Shown: one piece after another, positions 34,905-44,033 of the stretch
Position numbering within the stretch: the stretch's first letter is position 1
Layout of the letters: each line of letters opens with the position of its first letter
Source: Cellulomonas endophytica
Lineage (GTDB): Bacteria; Actinomycetota; Actinomycetes; Actinomycetales; Cellulomonadaceae
Length of the DNA: 64,000 nucleotides
Reading direction: 5' to 3'
NCBI RefSeq assembly: GCF_004123805.1
Contig: NZ_RWJX01000019.1
Location: 1-64,000, forward strand
Made by a program: the position numbers and the translations under genes
Notes under the pieces: generated by a model
Told to the model about the DNA's origin: nothing
The model's database searches: none
Seen by the model: the letters and a program-made list of their open reading frames with translations, nothing else

Positions 34905-35774
34905 CTACAGGACGAGGCCGACCGCCAGCAGGAGGCCGAGCACCAGCTCGAGGAGGCCCGTCCCGGCCAGCACGGGCACGAGGGCGACGCCCCGCGCCCC
35001 GAGCAGCACGGTGGTCGCCAGCACGACGGCCGGCCCCAGCGCGAGCAGCACGAGCAGCGACCACGGCGCCACGAGGGCGCACGTCGCGGCGAGCAGCACG
35101 GGGAGGACCACGAGGACGGCGTACGCCCGGCGGGCGCGGCGGTCCCCGAGCCGCACGGCGAGCGTGCGCTTGCCGGTGACGGCGTCCGTCGGGATGTCGC
35201 GCAGGTTGTTGGCCATGAGCAGGGCGCACGCGACGAGCCCGATGGCCACCGCGCCGACCCACGCCGGCCACGGCAGCGCGTGCGCCTGCGTCCACGTGGT
35301 GCCCAGCACCGCGACGAGGCCGAAGAAGACGAACACGGCGACCTCGCCGAGGCCGCGGTAGCCGTAGGGGTGGCGCCCGCCGGTGTAGCCCCAGGCGGCG
35401 GCGACGCACACGGCGCCGACGGCCAGCAGCCACGGGTCGCCGCTGAGCAGCACGAGCACGGTGCCGAGGACCCCCGCGACGCCGAAGGCCAGGAACGCCG
35501 CCGTGCGCACGTCCTGCGCGCGCGCCGTGAGCGAGGCGGTCAGCCGCATCGGGCCCACCCGGTCCGCGTCGGTGCCCCGCACGCCGTCGGAGTAGTCGTT
35601 GGCGTAGTTCACCCCGACCTGCAGGGCGAGCGCCACGCCCGCGGCGAGGAGCGCGCGACCCAGGTGCCCGCCCCCCGTCTGCGCGGCCGCGGCGCTGCCG
35701 ACGAGGACGGGCGCCACCGCGGCGGGCAGGGTCCGCGGTCGCGCGCCCGCGACCCACTGGGCGGCCGTCGTCAC
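34905..35774 (-). CDS. menA: 1,4-dihydroxy-2-naphthoate polyprenyltransferase
   Basis: A 289-residue UbiA-family membrane enzyme that joins the polyprenyl chain to DHNA in menaquinone synthesis. The first Asp-rich motif is VGVNYANDYSDGVRGTD and the second is NNLRDIPTDAVTGKRT, both in cytosolic loops; about eight to nine helices are visible. GTG 35774 overlaps the menE stop by four bases, so the two are translated together. Confidence 0.97.
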   Translation of the reverse strand: MTTAAQWVAGARPRTLPAAVAPVLVGSAAAAQTGGGHLGRALLAAGVALALQVGVNYANDYSDGVRGTDADRVGPMRLTASLTARAQDVRTAAFLAFGVAGVLGTVLVLLSGDPWLLAVGAVCVAAAWGYTGGRHPYGYRGLGEVAVFVFFGLVAVLGTTWTQAHALPWPAWVGAVAIGLVACALLMANNLRDIPTDAVTGKRTLAVRLGDRRARRAYAVLVVLPVLLAATCALVAPWSLLVLLALGPAVVLATTVLLGARGVALVPVLAGTGLLELVLGLLLAVGLVL

Positions 35775-37192
35775 CGGGGCACCCCCGTGCCGTGGGCCGT
35801 GCCGTGGCCCGTGCCGTGGCCCGTGCCGTGGCCCGTGCCGTGGCCCGCACCGTGGGTGGCGGGGCGGGTCCCGGGGCGGGTCGCGGGGGTCGCGGGCTGC
35901 GGGGCGGGGGCGGTGGGCGCCACGGGCGTCCTCTCGTCGGGAGCGGGGAGGGCAGAGGAGGTGAGCAGCGCCGCGGCCAGGGCGGCGGCCGCGCGGCGGT
36001 CGGGCTTGCCGGGGCCGCGCGCCGGCAGGGCGTCGACCACGAGCACGGCCCGGGGCGCGTGGGCCGGCCCGAGGCGCGGGGCCACCGCGGCGCGCGCGGC
36101 GGGGAGCAGGTCGGGCGCCCCCGTCCCGCCGGCTCCCGGGGTGGGGACGACGAGGGCCACGAGGGCACGGCCCCACTCGGGGTCCGGGACCCCGACGACG
36201 AGCGCCTCGGCCACCCCCGGCACGCCGGCGAGCAGCGCCTCGACCGCGGCGGGGGCCACGTTGACCCCGCCGGTGACCACGACGTCGTCGAGCCGGCCGA
36301 GCACCGCGAGCCGCCCGTCGGCGTCGCGGCGGCCGAGGTCCGAGGTCCGCAGCAGCCGGAGGCCGTCCGCGCCCGGCACGAACGCCGCCGCGTCGAGGTC
36401 GGGCCGGTCGCGGTGCCCGAGGGCCAGCACGGGCCCGCCGAGCAGGACGCGCCCGGCGCCCGAGGCGTCGACGCCGTCGAGCTGCACCCGCACGCCGTCG
36501 AGGGGCACCCCGTCGTAGACGCAGCCGCCGCAGGTCTCCGTCATGCCGTAGGTGAGGACGAGGCGGACGCCGGCCGCGCGGGCACGCGCCACGAGCTCCG
36601 CGGAGGCGGCCGCACCGCCGACGAGCACGGCGGCGAAGCCGCGCAGCGCCTCCGTGGCGGCGGGGTCGGCCAGCAGGCGGCGCAGCTGCGTGGGCACGAG
36701 GCTCGTGAGCGCGGGGGCGGCCGCGGCGACGAGCGGCGCGGCGGCGGCGGTGAAGGCGTCGGCGCGGAACGGCCCGGGCGGCAGGACGGCCGGCGCCGTG
36801 CCCGCCAGGACCGAGCGGACGAGGACCTGCACGCCCGCGACGTGGTCGACCGGGAGCGCGAGCAGCCACCGGTCGGCGGCCGCCGGCCCCGCGGCGGTCC
36901 CGGCGGTCGCGAGCCGCGCCGCCGTCGCCGCCGCGGAGGCGCGCAGGGCGTCGCGGCCGAGCAGGACCGTCTTCGGCTCGCCCGTCGAGCCCGAGGTCGT
37001 CAGGGCGAGGGCCGTGGCGTCGGGCACCACGCCGTCCGGGTCCCCGTCGGCGCCGGCCCCCGGCGCGCGCCCCTCGTCGGGACCCGTCCGGGGCACGGGC
37101 AGCAGGGCGGGGCCGGTGCCCTCCAGGGCGGCGGCGAGCCGGGGGAGCAGGGCCTCCGCGCGTGCGGGGACGCGCAGGAGGGGACGGCTCAC
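35771..37192 (-). CDS. menE: o-Succinylbenzoate-CoA ligase
   Basis: A 473-residue member of the acyl-adenylate-forming family; it activates o-succinylbenzoate with ATP and CoA. The AMP-binding P-loop is LTTSGSTGEPKTVLLG, with LTYGMTETCGGCVYDG as the adenylate-binding motif, and TSDLGRRDADGRLAVLGRLDD before the C-terminal lid. The catalytic lysine region is ARGPGKPDRRAA. Residues after about 400 form a low-complexity tail ending in repeated Gly-His-Gly-Thr units. GTG 37192 lies six bases after a TAGGCT box. Confidence 0.95.
   Translation of the reverse strand: MSRPLLRVPARAEALLPRLAAALEGTGPALLPVPRTGPDEGRAPGAGADGDPDGVVPDATALALTTSGSTGEPKTVLLGRDALRASAAATAARLATAGTAAGPAAADRWLLALPVDHVAGVQVLVRSVLAGTAPAVLPPGPFRADAFTAAAAPLVAAAAPALTSLVPTQLRRLLADPAATEALRGFAAVLVGGAAASAELVARARAAGVRLVLTYGMTETCGGCVYDGVPLDGVRVQLDGVDASGAGRVLLGGPVLALGHRDRPDLDAAAFVPGADGLRLLRTSDLGRRDADGRLAVLGRLDDVVVTGGVNVAPAAVEALLAGVPGVAEALVVGVPDPEWGRALVALVVPTPGAGGTGAPDLLPAARAAVAPRLGPAHAPRAVLVVDALPARGPGKPDRRAAAALAAALLTSSALPAPDERTPVAPTAPAPQPATPATRPGTRPATHGAGHGTGHGTGHGTGHGTAHGTGVPR
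35799..35846 (-). repeat. Four perfect 12-bp tandem repeats at the menE 3' end
   Basis: Plus-strand unit GTGCCGTGGCCC four times, with imperfect copies at 35787-35798 and 35847-35858. It encodes a His-containing GHGT repeat at the C terminus of MenE. Confidence 0.95.
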
Positions 37193-37198
37193 CGGCCC

Positions 37199-37204
37199 AG
37201 CCTA
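37199..37204 (-). promoter_or_regulatory. -10 box of menE (leaderless)
   Basis: Minus-strand TAGGCT ending six bases before GTG 37192. Confidence 0.5.
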
Positions 37205-37229
37205 GGCCCGGGGGCCCGGGCCCCGGCCG

Positions 37230-37235
37230 TACGCT
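37230..37235 (+). promoter_or_regulatory. Candidate -10 box of the DUF3048 lipoprotein gene
   Basis: TACGCT; a start near 37242 would leave a leader with the strong GAGGAGG ribosome site before GTG 37264. Confidence 0.4.
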
Positions 37236-37263
37236 GACCCGGCCCTGCTCGAGGAGGACCCCC

Positions 37264-37266
37264 GTG
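37264..37266 (+). other. GTG start of the DUF3048 gene fixed by a strong ribosome site
   Basis: GAGGAGG ends about eight bases before this GTG and decides it over upstream in-frame codons. Confidence 0.6.
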
Positions 37267-38388
37267 ACCGTCGCCGTGCGACCCACCGCCGTGCCGCCCG
37301 CCGCCGCCCCGCGCCGCCCCCGGCGCACCGCCCTCGCGGCCCTCGCCGCGCTCGTCGTGCTCGCCCCGGCGGCCTGCTCGGGGGACGACGGCGCGGCCGC
37401 GCCGACCACCACGGCCACGGTGCGGGTCCCCGGCGTCGTCGAGCCGACGAAGGCCGCCCCGCCGGAGCCGGCCGTGCCGGTCGTGTGGCCCCTGACGGGG
37501 GTGGGGACGGACGCCGTCGCCGCCCGTCCCGCCCTGGCGGTCAAGATCGAGAACTCCGCCGTGGCGCGGCCGCAGACGGGCCTGGAGCAGGCGGACGTCG
37601 TCGTCGAGGAGGTCGTCGAGGGCGGCATCACGCGCTTCATCGCCGTCTACCACTCGCAGGTGCCGGGCGAGGTCGGCCCCATCCGCTCCATCCGTCCCAT
37701 GGACGCGGACCTCATGGCGCCCCTGCACGGGCTGCTGGCGTTCTCGGGCGGCCAGCCGCAGTTCGTCCAGCGCATCCAGGACGCCGGCGTGCAGGTGCTG
37801 AGCATGGACGCCGGTGCGCCGGGGTTCTACCGCAAGCGCGGGGTCGCCCCCGCCCCGCACAACGTCTACGGCACGCCCGAGACGTTCTGGGGCCAGGCGG
37901 CGGCGGACCGCACGTCCCCGCCGGCCCCCCTGCTGCCCGTCGCGCTGCGCGCGGACGCGGCCACCGCCGCCCAGCTGGGCACCCCGGCGGCGTCGCTCAC
38001 GACGACCTTCTCGCGGTCCGCCTCCCCGGGCTGGACGTGGGACGGCGCCTCGGGCACGTGGCTGCGGTCGGAGGGGCCGACGGCGTCGGTGTCGGCGTCC
38101 GGCGCCCGGCTGGCGGCGACGAACGTCCTCGCCCTCCGCGTCCAGGTGAACCCGGACGTGGGCCGGGACCCGGCGGGCAACCCGATCCCCGAGACGATCG
38201 TCGCGAACAGCGGCGGCGACGGCCTCCTCGCCTCCGGCGGCAAGGTGCTCCCCGTGCGCTGGTCGATGGGGGCGACCGGGTCGCCGCTCGCCGTGACGAC
38301 GGACACCGGGGCGGCGGTCACGCTCGCCCCCGGCACCACGTGGGTGGAGCTCGTCCCGGTGACGACGGGCGCGATCACCACGGGCTGA
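37264..38388 (+). CDS. DUF3048-domain lipoprotein
   Basis: A 374-residue protein. A basic n-region, hydrophobic helix and lipobox PAAC place the lipid-bearing cysteine near residue 39, so it is anchored outside the membrane. Two DUF3048 parts are visible: PALAVKIENSAVARPQTGLEQADVVVEEVVEGG then HSQVPGEVGPIRSIRP, and a C-terminal beta-rich part with KVLPVRWSMG near the end. The family (Bacillus YerB type) has no established function. It sits between menE and menB, transcribed away from menE, but nothing links it mechanistically to menaquinone. Confidence 0.9.
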   Translation: MTVAVRPTAVPPAAAPRRPRRTALAALAALVVLAPAACSGDDGAAAPTTTATVRVPGVVEPTKAAPPEPAVPVVWPLTGVGTDAVAARPALAVKIENSAVARPQTGLEQADVVVEEVVEGGITRFIAVYHSQVPGEVGPIRSIRPMDADLMAPLHGLLAFSGGQPQFVQRIQDAGVQVLSMDAGAPGFYRKRGVAPAPHNVYGTPETFWGQAAADRTSPPAPLLPVALRADAATAAQLGTPAASLTTTFSRSASPGWTWDGASGTWLRSEGPTASVSASGARLAATNVLALRVQVNPDVGRDPAGNPIPETIVANSGGDGLLASGGKVLPVRWSMGATGSPLAVTTDTGAAVTLAPGTTWVELVPVTTGAITTG

Positions 38389-38428
38389 GGCGGGCGCGGC
38401 GCCGGGCGTCCAGCAGGGCGCCGGGCGG

Positions 38429-39439
38429 TCAGTAGGCGTAGGGGAAGCCGGACCAGTCCGGCGCGCGCCGCTCGAGGAACGCGTCGCGGCCCTCGACGGC
38501 CTCGTCCGTCATGTACGCCAGCCGGGTGGCCTCCCCGGCGAAGACCTGCTGGCCGGCCAGCCCGTCGTCGGCGAGGTTGAAGGCGAACTTCAGCATGCGG
38601 ATGGCCTGCGGGGACTTCGTCGCGACGACCCGCGCGTACTCCCAGCCCGCCGCCTCGAGCTCGGCGTGCGGGACCACGTCGTTCACGGCGCCCCACGCGC
38701 GCGCCTGCTCCGCGTCGTACTCGCGCGCGAGGAAGAAGATCTCGCGCGCGACCTTCTGGCCCACCTGGCGGGCGAGCAGCGCCGAGCCGTAGCCGGCGTC
38801 GAAGGAGCCGACGTTCGCGTCCGTCTGCATGAAGCGGGCGTGCTCCCGGCTGGCGATCGTGAGGTCGGCGACGACGTGCAGGGAGTGCCCGCCGCCGGCC
38901 GCCCAGCCGTTGACGAGGGCGACGACGACCTTGGGCATCGTCCGGACGAGGCGCTGCACCTCCAGGACGTGCAGCCGGCCCGCGCGCGCCGGGTCCCAGC
39001 CGGCGGCGGTCTCCTGCGCCACGTCGCCGGTGTACCGGTAGCCGTCGCGACCGCGGATCCGCTGGTCGCCGCCGGAGCAGAAGGCGCGGCCGCCGTCCCT
39101 GGGGCTCGGCCCGTTGCCCGTGAGGAGCACCGTGCCGACGTCGGAGGTCTGCCGGGCGTGGTCCAGCACCGCGTAGAGCTCGTCCACGGTGTGGGGACGG
39201 AAGGCGTTGCGGACCTCGGGCCGGTCGAACGCCACCCGGACGACCGGGACGTCCCGCTCCGTCGCCCCCGCGGCGGCCTCCGCGTCCGTCGGCCGGGCGA
39301 CGCCGCGGTGGTAGGTCACGTCCGTCAGCCCCTCGAAGCCGGGCACGGTGCGCCAGCGGCGGGGGTCGAACGTCTCGGAGACGGTCGCGGGCAGCGGGGA
39401 GGGCGTCGGCTGTGCGGGGGGCACGGGGGCGGTCGTCAC
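38429..39439 (-). CDS. menB: 1,4-dihydroxy-2-naphthoyl-CoA synthase
   Basis: Length is 336 residues from GTG 39439. A crotonase-fold enzyme that closes the second ring to give DHNA-CoA. Features are RPEVRNAFRPHTVDELYAV, FCSGGDQRIRGRDGY with the oxyanion-hole glycines, and VNGWAAGGGHSLHVVADLT and MQTDANVGSFDAGYGSALLARQVG, matching the active-site Asp and Tyr regions of MenB. The actinobacterial type has a longer N terminus than the E. coli enzyme. TACGCT lies seven bases before the start, and the divergent menC start is 43 bases away. Confidence 0.97.
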   Translation of the reverse strand: MTTAPVPPAQPTPSPLPATVSETFDPRRWRTVPGFEGLTDVTYHRGVARPTDAEAAAGATERDVPVVRVAFDRPEVRNAFRPHTVDELYAVLDHARQTSDVGTVLLTGNGPSPRDGGRAFCSGGDQRIRGRDGYRYTGDVAQETAAGWDPARAGRLHVLEVQRLVRTMPKVVVALVNGWAAGGGHSLHVVADLTIASREHARFMQTDANVGSFDAGYGSALLARQVGQKVAREIFFLAREYDAEQARAWGAVNDVVPHAELEAAGWEYARVVATKSPQAIRMLKFAFNLADDGLAGQQVFAGEATRLAYMTDEAVEGRDAFLERRAPDWSGFPYAY

Positions 39440-39446
39440 GGCCGTC

Positions 39447-39474
39447 AGCGTAGGCGGGCGCGCGCGCCTAGCCT
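39447..39474. promoter_or_regulatory. Back-to-back -10 boxes of menB and menC
   Basis: Minus-strand TACGCT (39447-39452), seven bases from the menB GTG, and plus-strand TAGCCT (39469-39474), eight bases from the menC GTG. Only 43 bases separate the genes, so the divergent promoters are tightly packed and their -35 regions must extend into the opposite coding region. Confidence 0.55.
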
Positions 39475-39482
39475 GGGCGGCT

Positions 39483-40466
39483 GTGACCCCTGCCGCCGCG
39501 CCGCCCCCGGTCGTCTGGGACGTGCCCCTGCGCACCCGGTTCCGCGGCCTGGACCGTCGCGACGGGGTCCTCCTGCGCGGCGACGCCGGCTGGGCGGAGC
39601 TCAGCCCCTTCTGGGACTACGACGCGGCGGAGTCGGCCGCCTGGCTGCGCGCCGCGCGGGAGGCCGCCGACACCGGGTGGCCGGACCCCGTGCGCGACCG
39701 GGTGCCCGTCAACGTCACCGTGCCGGCGGTCGACGCCGCGACCGCCCGCGCGATCGTGCTCGCCTCCGGCGGGTGCCGCACGGCCAAGGTCAAGGTCGCC
39801 GAGCGGGGGCAGGGGCTCGACGAGGAGGTCGCCCGGCTCGAGGCCGTCCGCGACGCCCTGGGCCCCGACGGCCGCATCCGGGTGGACGCCAACGCGGCGT
39901 GGGACGTCGACACCGCCGCGGCCCGGCTCGCCGTGCTCGACCGGGCGGCCGGGGGCCTGGAGTACGCGGAGCAGCCCGTGCCGTCCGTGGCGGACCTCGC
40001 GGCCCTGCGCCGCCGCACCCCGGTCCCGCTGGCGGCCGACGAGTCCGTCCGCCGCGCCGAGGACCCGCTGGCCGTCGCGCGGGCCGGGGCCGCGGACGTC
40101 CTCGTGCTCAAGGTCCAGCCCCTCGGGGGCGTGCGTGCGTGCCTGCGGCTGGCGGAGCGCACGGGCCTGCCCGTGGTCGTGTCCTCCGCCCTCGAGTCCT
40201 CCGTAGGGCTCGCGGCCGGGCTCGCGCTGGCCGCCGCGCTGCCCGAGCTGCCCTACGCGTGCGGGCTGGCGACGGCCCAGCTGCTCGCGCAGGACCTCGT
40301 CGCCGAGCCCCTGCTGCCGCAGGACGGGAGCATCGCCGTGCGCCGCCCCGAGCCGGACGCCGCACGCCTGGCCGCCGCGCGCGCCGACGCCGACCTCGAC
40401 GCGCGCTGGCGCACCCGGCTGGCCGCGATCGAGGCGGCGGCGCTCGCGGCGGGGGGCGTCCGGTGA
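39483..40466 (+). CDS. menC: o-Succinylbenzoate synthase
   Basis: A 327-residue enolase-superfamily enzyme that dehydrates SHCHC to o-succinylbenzoate. The catalytic lysine pair lies in TAKVKVAERG and VLVLKVQPLGG; metal ligands are the acids in IRVDANAAWD, LEYAEQPV and LAADESVRR. The length is normal for the actinobacterial type. GTG 39483 has a -10 box close upstream and little room for a ribosome site. The stop overlaps the menD start (GTGA). Confidence 0.95.
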   Translation: MTPAAAPPPVVWDVPLRTRFRGLDRRDGVLLRGDAGWAELSPFWDYDAAESAAWLRAAREAADTGWPDPVRDRVPVNVTVPAVDAATARAIVLASGGCRTAKVKVAERGQGLDEEVARLEAVRDALGPDGRIRVDANAAWDVDTAAARLAVLDRAAGGLEYAEQPVPSVADLAALRRRTPVPLAADESVRRAEDPLAVARAGAADVLVLKVQPLGGVRACLRLAERTGLPVVVSSALESSVGLAAGLALAAALPELPYACGLATAQLLAQDLVAEPLLPQDGSIAVRRPEPDAARLAAARADADLDARWRTRLAAIEAAALAAGGVR

Positions 40467-42265
40467 CCGGCGCCGACACGTCCGGCGCCGCACCGTCCGG
40501 CGCCGACCCGTCGGGGTCCGCCGGTCCCGCCGCGCACGCCGCCCGCGTGCTGCTCGCCGCGCTCGCGGACCTCGGCGTCCGCGCCGTGGTGCTCGCCCCG
40601 GGCTCGCGCAGCGCGCCGCTGGCCGCCGCGCTCGTGGACGCGAGCCTGCCCGACGACGCCCGCCCGGAGGGCGCTCCCGCCCTCGACCTCCACGTGCGGG
40701 TCGACGAGCGGGTGGCCGGCTTCCTCGCGCTGGGGCTGGCCCGCGCGAGCGGGGCGCCGGTGGCGGTCGTCACGACGTCGGGCACCGCCGTGGCCAACCT
40801 GCACCCGGCCGTGCTCGAGGCGCACCACGCCGGGGTCCCGCTGCTGCTGCTCACCGCCGACCGGCCGCACGAGCTGCGCGGGACGGGGGCGAACCAGACG
40901 ACGGAGCAGGTCGGGCTCTTCGCGGGCGCCGTCCGGCTGGCCGTCGACGTCCCCGCCCCGACGGGCCGCCCCGGCGAGGACGGGGACCTGCGCGCCGTCG
41001 CCGTGCGGGCCGTCACGGCGGCGACCGGGGCGCGCACGGGCACCCCCGGCCCGGTCCACCTCGACCTCGCGTACCGCGAGCCGCTGCTGCCCGTGGTCGG
41101 CAGCCCGTGGCCGCCGCCGCGCCCGGCCGCCCGCGTGGTGCCCGCCGCGCCCGGGGCCGGGCCGGACCTGCCGCTGCCCGACGACCGGCCGACGGTCGTC
41201 GTCGCCGGTGACGGGGCGGGCGGCGTCGCGGCCGCGCTGGGCCGGGCCCGCGGCTGGCCCGTCCTCGCCGAGCCGTCCTCGGGCGCCCGCACGGCATCGG
41301 CGGGGCCGGCCGCCTACCGGCTGCTCCTCGAGCACCCCGCGCTCGGCGGCCGGGTGCGCCGGGCCGTCGTCCTCGGCCGGCCGACGCTGAGCCGCCCCGT
41401 GCAGCGGCTCCTCGGCCGTCCGGACGTCGAGACGGTCGTCGTCGCCCTCGGCGGGGCGCCGTGGCCGGACGCCGCCCGCGCGGCGGACCTCGTGCTGCCC
41501 GGCGTGCCGCCCGCCTGGCTGGAGCCCGGCCGGGACGAGCCGCCGACCTCCCCGTGGTCCGCCGCGTGGACGGAGGCCGGGCGGCGGGCCGACGCCGCGG
41601 TCGACGCGGTCCTCGCCGCCGGCCGGGGCGCCGACGCCCCCGCGACCCGCGCCCTCCCGCCCCTGACCGGCCCCGAGGTGGCGCGGGCCGTCGCCGCGGC
41701 GTCGGCGCCGCAGGACGTGCTCGTCGTCGGCTCCTCCAACCCCGTGCGCGACCTCGACCTGCTCGCCCGGTGGGACGCGCCGCCGCTCGTCCTCGCCAAC
41801 CGCGGGCTGGCCGGCATCGACGGCACGCTCTCGACGGCGGTCGGCGTCGCGCTCGCGCTGCCCCGCCGCCGCGTGCGGGTCCTCGTCGGGGACCTCACCT
41901 TCCTGCACGACGTGGGCGGGCTCCTCGTCGGGACCCTGGAGCGCGACGTGGACCTGCAGGTCGTCGTGGCCGACGACGACGGCGGCTCCATCTTCCACAC
42001 GCTCGAGCCGGGGGAGCCCGAGCGCGCGGCCGGCTTCGAGCGCGTCTTCGGCACGCCCCAGGGGGCCGACCTCGCCGCCCTCTGCGCCGGGCTGGGCGTC
42101 CGGCACACCCGGGTGAGCCACCCCGACGCCCTGGCGGCTGCCCTGGCCGCGCCGGGGACCGGTCGCAGCGTGGTGCAGGTGCGGGTCGACCGGACGGACC
42201 GCCGGGGGCTGGGCGAGCGGCTCCGGGTGGCGGTCCTGCGGGCCCTGGACGGACCCTGGTCCTAG
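40463..42265 (+). CDS. menD: SEPHCHC synthase
   Basis: A 600-residue ThDP-dependent enzyme that joins 2-oxoglutarate and isochorismate, the first committed step. Residues 1-25 are an Ala/Gly/Ser leader. The N-terminal domain has VLAPGSRSAPLAAAL and the catalytic glutamate in VRVDERVAGFLALGLAR, followed by TTSGTAVANLHPAVLEAHH. The C-terminal domain has the ThDP-binding GDLTFLHDVGGLL and DDDGGSIFHTLEPGE. GTG 40463 is coupled to menC by a 4-base overlap. Confidence 0.97.
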   Translation: MTGADTSGAAPSGADPSGSAGPAAHAARVLLAALADLGVRAVVLAPGSRSAPLAAALVDASLPDDARPEGAPALDLHVRVDERVAGFLALGLARASGAPVAVVTTSGTAVANLHPAVLEAHHAGVPLLLLTADRPHELRGTGANQTTEQVGLFAGAVRLAVDVPAPTGRPGEDGDLRAVAVRAVTAATGARTGTPGPVHLDLAYREPLLPVVGSPWPPPRPAARVVPAAPGAGPDLPLPDDRPTVVVAGDGAGGVAAALGRARGWPVLAEPSSGARTASAGPAAYRLLLEHPALGGRVRRAVVLGRPTLSRPVQRLLGRPDVETVVVALGGAPWPDAARAADLVLPGVPPAWLEPGRDEPPTSPWSAAWTEAGRRADAAVDAVLAAGRGADAPATRALPPLTGPEVARAVAAASAPQDVLVVGSSNPVRDLDLLARWDAPPLVLANRGLAGIDGTLSTAVGVALALPRRRVRVLVGDLTFLHDVGGLLVGTLERDVDLQVVVADDDGGSIFHTLEPGEPERAAGFERVFGTPQGADLAALCAGLGVRHTRVSHPDALAAALAAPGTGRSVVQVRVDRTDRRGLGERLRVAVLRALDGPWS

Positions 42266-42410
42266 GGACGGCACCGGGCGGGACGGGCGCGGTCGGCAGG
42301 TCCGTGCGGCTGGGGCCGGCGCGCCGGACTCACAGGCGCCGTCCAGCGAGGTCCGAGCGTGCCCTCAGACCCGGGGGGTCTGATGAGCACGACGAGAGGG
42401 AGGCAGCACC

Positions 42411-43937
42411 GTGACCACCACGAACAGCAGCGGCTACGAGCCCCGCACGCCGGCCGGGGCCGCCCCGGGCGCCGACGCCCCGACCTGGCAGCACCCGGCG
42501 GTGGCCCAGGGGGGCGGACGGGGGTCCGAGGGGCACCCCCAGGGCGCGCCGACGCAGACGCTGCCCCCGCTCGCGGTGCCCGGCGGACCCGGCGGACCCG
42601 GTGGACCCGGCGGACCCGGGGGCTTCGGCCCCTTCGGCCCCGACGGCACCCCGAGGGAGCAGCGGCCCGCCCCGCGCCCCCGCCGCCGCTCGACCTGGCT
42701 CCCCGTGACGGTCGCTGCGCTGCTGGCCGCCGGCGCCGCCTCCGCGGGCACCGCGCTCGCCGTCGGCGCCGCGGACGACGCGCCGCCCGCCGCCAGCACC
42801 TCCATCGCCGACCTCGACCGCCCCGCCGAGGACGGCCCCGTGCAGACCGCCGCGACGACGAGCCCCGACTGGGAGGCCGTCGCCGAGGCCGTGAAGGACT
42901 CCGTCGTGGCGATCCAGGTGGCGACCGCCGGCGGCGGCGCCGAGGGCTCCGGCGTGGTCGTCGACGCCGAGGGGCACGTCGTCACGAACAACCACGTCGT
43001 GTCCGGTGCCGAGACGGTCCAGGTCACCCTGAGCGACGGGCGCCTCTTCGAGGCGGAGGTCGTCGGCACCGACCCGACCACCGACCTCGCCGTCATCCGG
43101 CTCACCGACCCGCCGCAGGACCTCACGCCCGCGACCTTCGGCCGGTCGGACGACGTCGTCGTCGGGCAGCCGGTCATGGCCGTCGGCAACCCGCTGGGGC
43201 TGGCCAACACCGTGACGACCGGCATCGTCTCCGCGATCGACCGCCCCGTGTCGGCCTCGGAGCAGGGCAGCACGGACCAGGGGTCGGTGACGAACGCCCT
43301 CCAGGTCGACGCCGCCATCAACCCCGGCAACTCGGGCGGCCCGCTGTTCGACGGCGAGGGCCGCGTCATCGGCATCAACTCCTCCATCGCGACGCTGTCG
43401 AGCGCGTCGGGCTCCATCGGGCTGGGCTTCGCCATCCCGGTCGACCTCACGCGGACGATCGCCGAGCAGCTCATCGCCGACGGCACCGCCGAGCACGCGT
43501 TCCTCGGCGTCAGCCTCGGCGACGGCACGGCGACGGCGGACGGCGTCACCCGGCGCGGGGCGCTCGTCGGCGAGGTCACCGCCGGCTCCCCCGCGGAGAG
43601 CGCGGGCCTGCAGGCCGACGACGTCGTCGTCGCGATCGACGGCGAGCCCGTCGTCGGGGCCGAGTCCCTCACGGCGTACGTGCGGGAGAGGTCCGCCGGC
43701 GACTCCGTGACGCTCACGGTCGTCCGCGGCGGGCGGTCCCTCGAGGTGCCCGCCACGCTGGCGACCCGCGAGGAGACGACGGCGGCGACCCCGGACCAGG
43801 GCGGCACCGCCCCGGGCGACGAGGGCAGCGGCGAGGGCAGCGGCGACGGCTCCTCCGACGTGCGCCCCGACAACATCCCCGAGGACCTGTGGGAGTGGCT
43901 GCAGGAGCAGGGCCTGGTCGGCGAGGGCCAGGGCTGA
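42411..43937 (+). CDS. HtrA-type membrane-anchored serine protease with PDZ domain
   Basis: A 508-residue protein. Residues 1-90 are cytosolic, with a GGP tandem run at 58-71, then one membrane helix at about 97-119. The trypsin-like protease keeps the triad H195 in TNNHVV, D225 in DPTTDLAVIR and S308 in INPGNSGGP. A PDZ domain lies at about 390-470 (VTAGSPAESAGLQADDVVVAIDG). It should degrade or refold damaged proteins outside the membrane. GGGAGG precedes GTG 42411. Only a 6-bp palindromic stem (42366-42382) was noted in the 145-base gap after menD. Confidence 0.95.
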   Translation: MTTTNSSGYEPRTPAGAAPGADAPTWQHPAVAQGGGRGSEGHPQGAPTQTLPPLAVPGGPGGPGGPGGPGGFGPFGPDGTPREQRPAPRPRRRSTWLPVTVAALLAAGAASAGTALAVGAADDAPPAASTSIADLDRPAEDGPVQTAATTSPDWEAVAEAVKDSVVAIQVATAGGGAEGSGVVVDAEGHVVTNNHVVSGAETVQVTLSDGRLFEAEVVGTDPTTDLAVIRLTDPPQDLTPATFGRSDDVVVGQPVMAVGNPLGLANTVTTGIVSAIDRPVSASEQGSTDQGSVTNALQVDAAINPGNSGGPLFDGEGRVIGINSSIATLSSASGSIGLGFAIPVDLTRTIAEQLIADGTAEHAFLGVSLGDGTATADGVTRRGALVGEVTAGSPAESAGLQADDVVVAIDGEPVVGAESLTAYVRERSAGDSVTLTVVRGGRSLEVPATLATREETTAATPDQGGTAPGDEGSGEGSGDGSSDVRPDNIPEDLWEWLQEQGLVGEGQG

Positions 43938-43941
43938 GCGG

Positions 43942-44000
43942 GCCCGGCGCGCGCCGGGCAGGACCGAAGGGGGGCGGCGCCGGCGGGCGCCGCCCCCCTT
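43942..44000. terminator. Double hairpin terminator after the HtrA gene
   Basis: An 18-bp perfect palindrome (43942-43959) is followed by a perfect 14-bp stem (43967-43980 with 43987-44000) with a 6-base loop, ending in CCTT. The second is the likely terminator. Confidence 0.85.
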
Positions 44001-44033
44001 CCGCCGCGCCGGGCGCAGGAGTACGACTGCGGG

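Noticed and set aside
42316..42327. Palindrome CCGGCGCGCCGG after menD as a terminator
   Set aside because: Such short palindromes arise often at this GC content; the stem would be only 4-5 bp once a loop is allowed.
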